61,052 nt of DNA from Oscillatoriales cyanobacterium PMM_0080 (GTDB lineage Bacteria; Cyanobacteriota; Cyanobacteriia; Cyanobacteriales; Microcoleaceae), in the NCBI GenBank assembly GCA_949127775.1, contig CASBQF010000025.1, positions 1 to 61,052 on the forward strand, in the 5' to 3' direction. Shown piece by piece: positions 60,942 to 61,052 of this stretch. The notes under the pieces were generated by a model. The model saw only the letters and a list, made by a program, of their open reading frames with translations, did no database searches and was not told where the DNA came from. Position 1 is the stretch's first letter. Each line of letters begins with the position of its first letter. The translations under genes were made by a program, and so were the position numbers.

Positions 60942-61014
60942 GGGGAATTAGCTCAGTTGGTAGAGCGCTGCGATCGCACCGCAGAGGCCAGCGGTTCGAG
61001 TCCGCTATTCTCCA
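60942..61014 (+). tRNA. tRNA-Ala(CGC)
   Basis: 73-nt cloverleaf without an encoded CCA end. Acceptor GGGGAAT/ATTCTCC includes the G3-U70 pair that marks alanine tRNAs. D arm GCTC...GAGC, anticodon stem CTGCG/CGCAG with loop ATCGCAC (anticodon CGC at 60975-60977), and T arm AGCGG-TTCGAGT-CCGCT. A GCGATCGC (HIP1) palindrome covers the anticodon arm. The leader 60809-60941 has an imperfect hairpin (GATTCGGCAATC / GATCCGAAATCCGGATC) and no other gene; 61015-61052 carries nothing recognisable. Confidence 0.93.
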
Positions 61015-61052
61015 TAGCTGAAAATCATTTACCAAAGTTCGATCGTACTGAC

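Overview
The window looks like chromosomal DNA of a filamentous, non-picocyanobacterial cyanobacterium of the Oscillatoriales type (Microcoleus/Oscillatoria-like). The evidence is abundant GCGATCGC-type (HIP1) sites, cyanobacterium-typical families (DUF3727, DUF3598, Uma2 proteins, DevBCA exporter, 100-residue S14, cyanobacterial leuS/aat), many short tandem heptamers and dispersed palindromes, and two IS605-type tnpB genes. The genus is an inference.

Layout. 0-8 kb holds ruvX, a DUF3727 gene, mltG, a YqeG-type HAD phosphatase and proB, a housekeeping run that two tnpB elements have invaded, one on each side of the DUF3727 gene. 8-12 kb holds an unknown gene, ndk, and a minus-strand arsenic operon (arsR, aquaglyceroporin, arsH, arsC) that uses a channel instead of an ArsB/Acr3 pump. 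12-18.3 kb has small unknown genes and an antitoxin followed by the first ~25 codons of a PIN toxin. Then comes a TetR-controlled devBCA-type exporter, and beyond it what looks like the last ~65 codons of a PIN toxin. 18.3-25.4 kb has a HEAT-repeat protein, a CBS-GAF histidine kinase, a Wzc-like polysaccharide copolymerase and an IS66 remnant. 25.4-34 kb is dominated by a giant YD-repeat (RHS) polymorphic toxin with a papain-fold tip, a small likely immunity gene downstream, and no normal start codon. 34-46 kb carries a GPH symporter, three Uma2 proteins, an M41-like membrane protease, rseP, nth, rpsN, aat and leuS. 46-48.3 kb is a PvuII-like restriction-modification system in which the controller HTH and the endonuclease are one polypeptide. 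48.3-61 kb holds a hydrolase, a SAM hydroxide adenosyltransferase, a DUF3598 lipocalin-like protein, a GIY-YIG protein, an aldo/keto reductase, an ABC-2 permease, arsS with a TVP38 protein, a CACHE-GAF histidine kinase, a methyltransferase, a HAD protein and tRNA-Ala(CGC).

Functional themes. Arsenic appears twice (ars operon; arsS). Genome defence and conflict appear as the PvuII-like system, the RHS toxin/immunity pair, broken toxin-antitoxin genes and RNA-guided TnpB nucleases. Dispersed palindromic repeats fill most intergenic gaps and have entered two reading frames in frame (leuS and an alpha/beta hydrolase). The most unusual items are the fused controller-endonuclease with two matching C-box-like sites, the start-less RHS toxin, the interrupted PIN locus, the repeat-bearing leucyl-tRNA synthetase and the tnpB element whose guide would come from the mltG leader.
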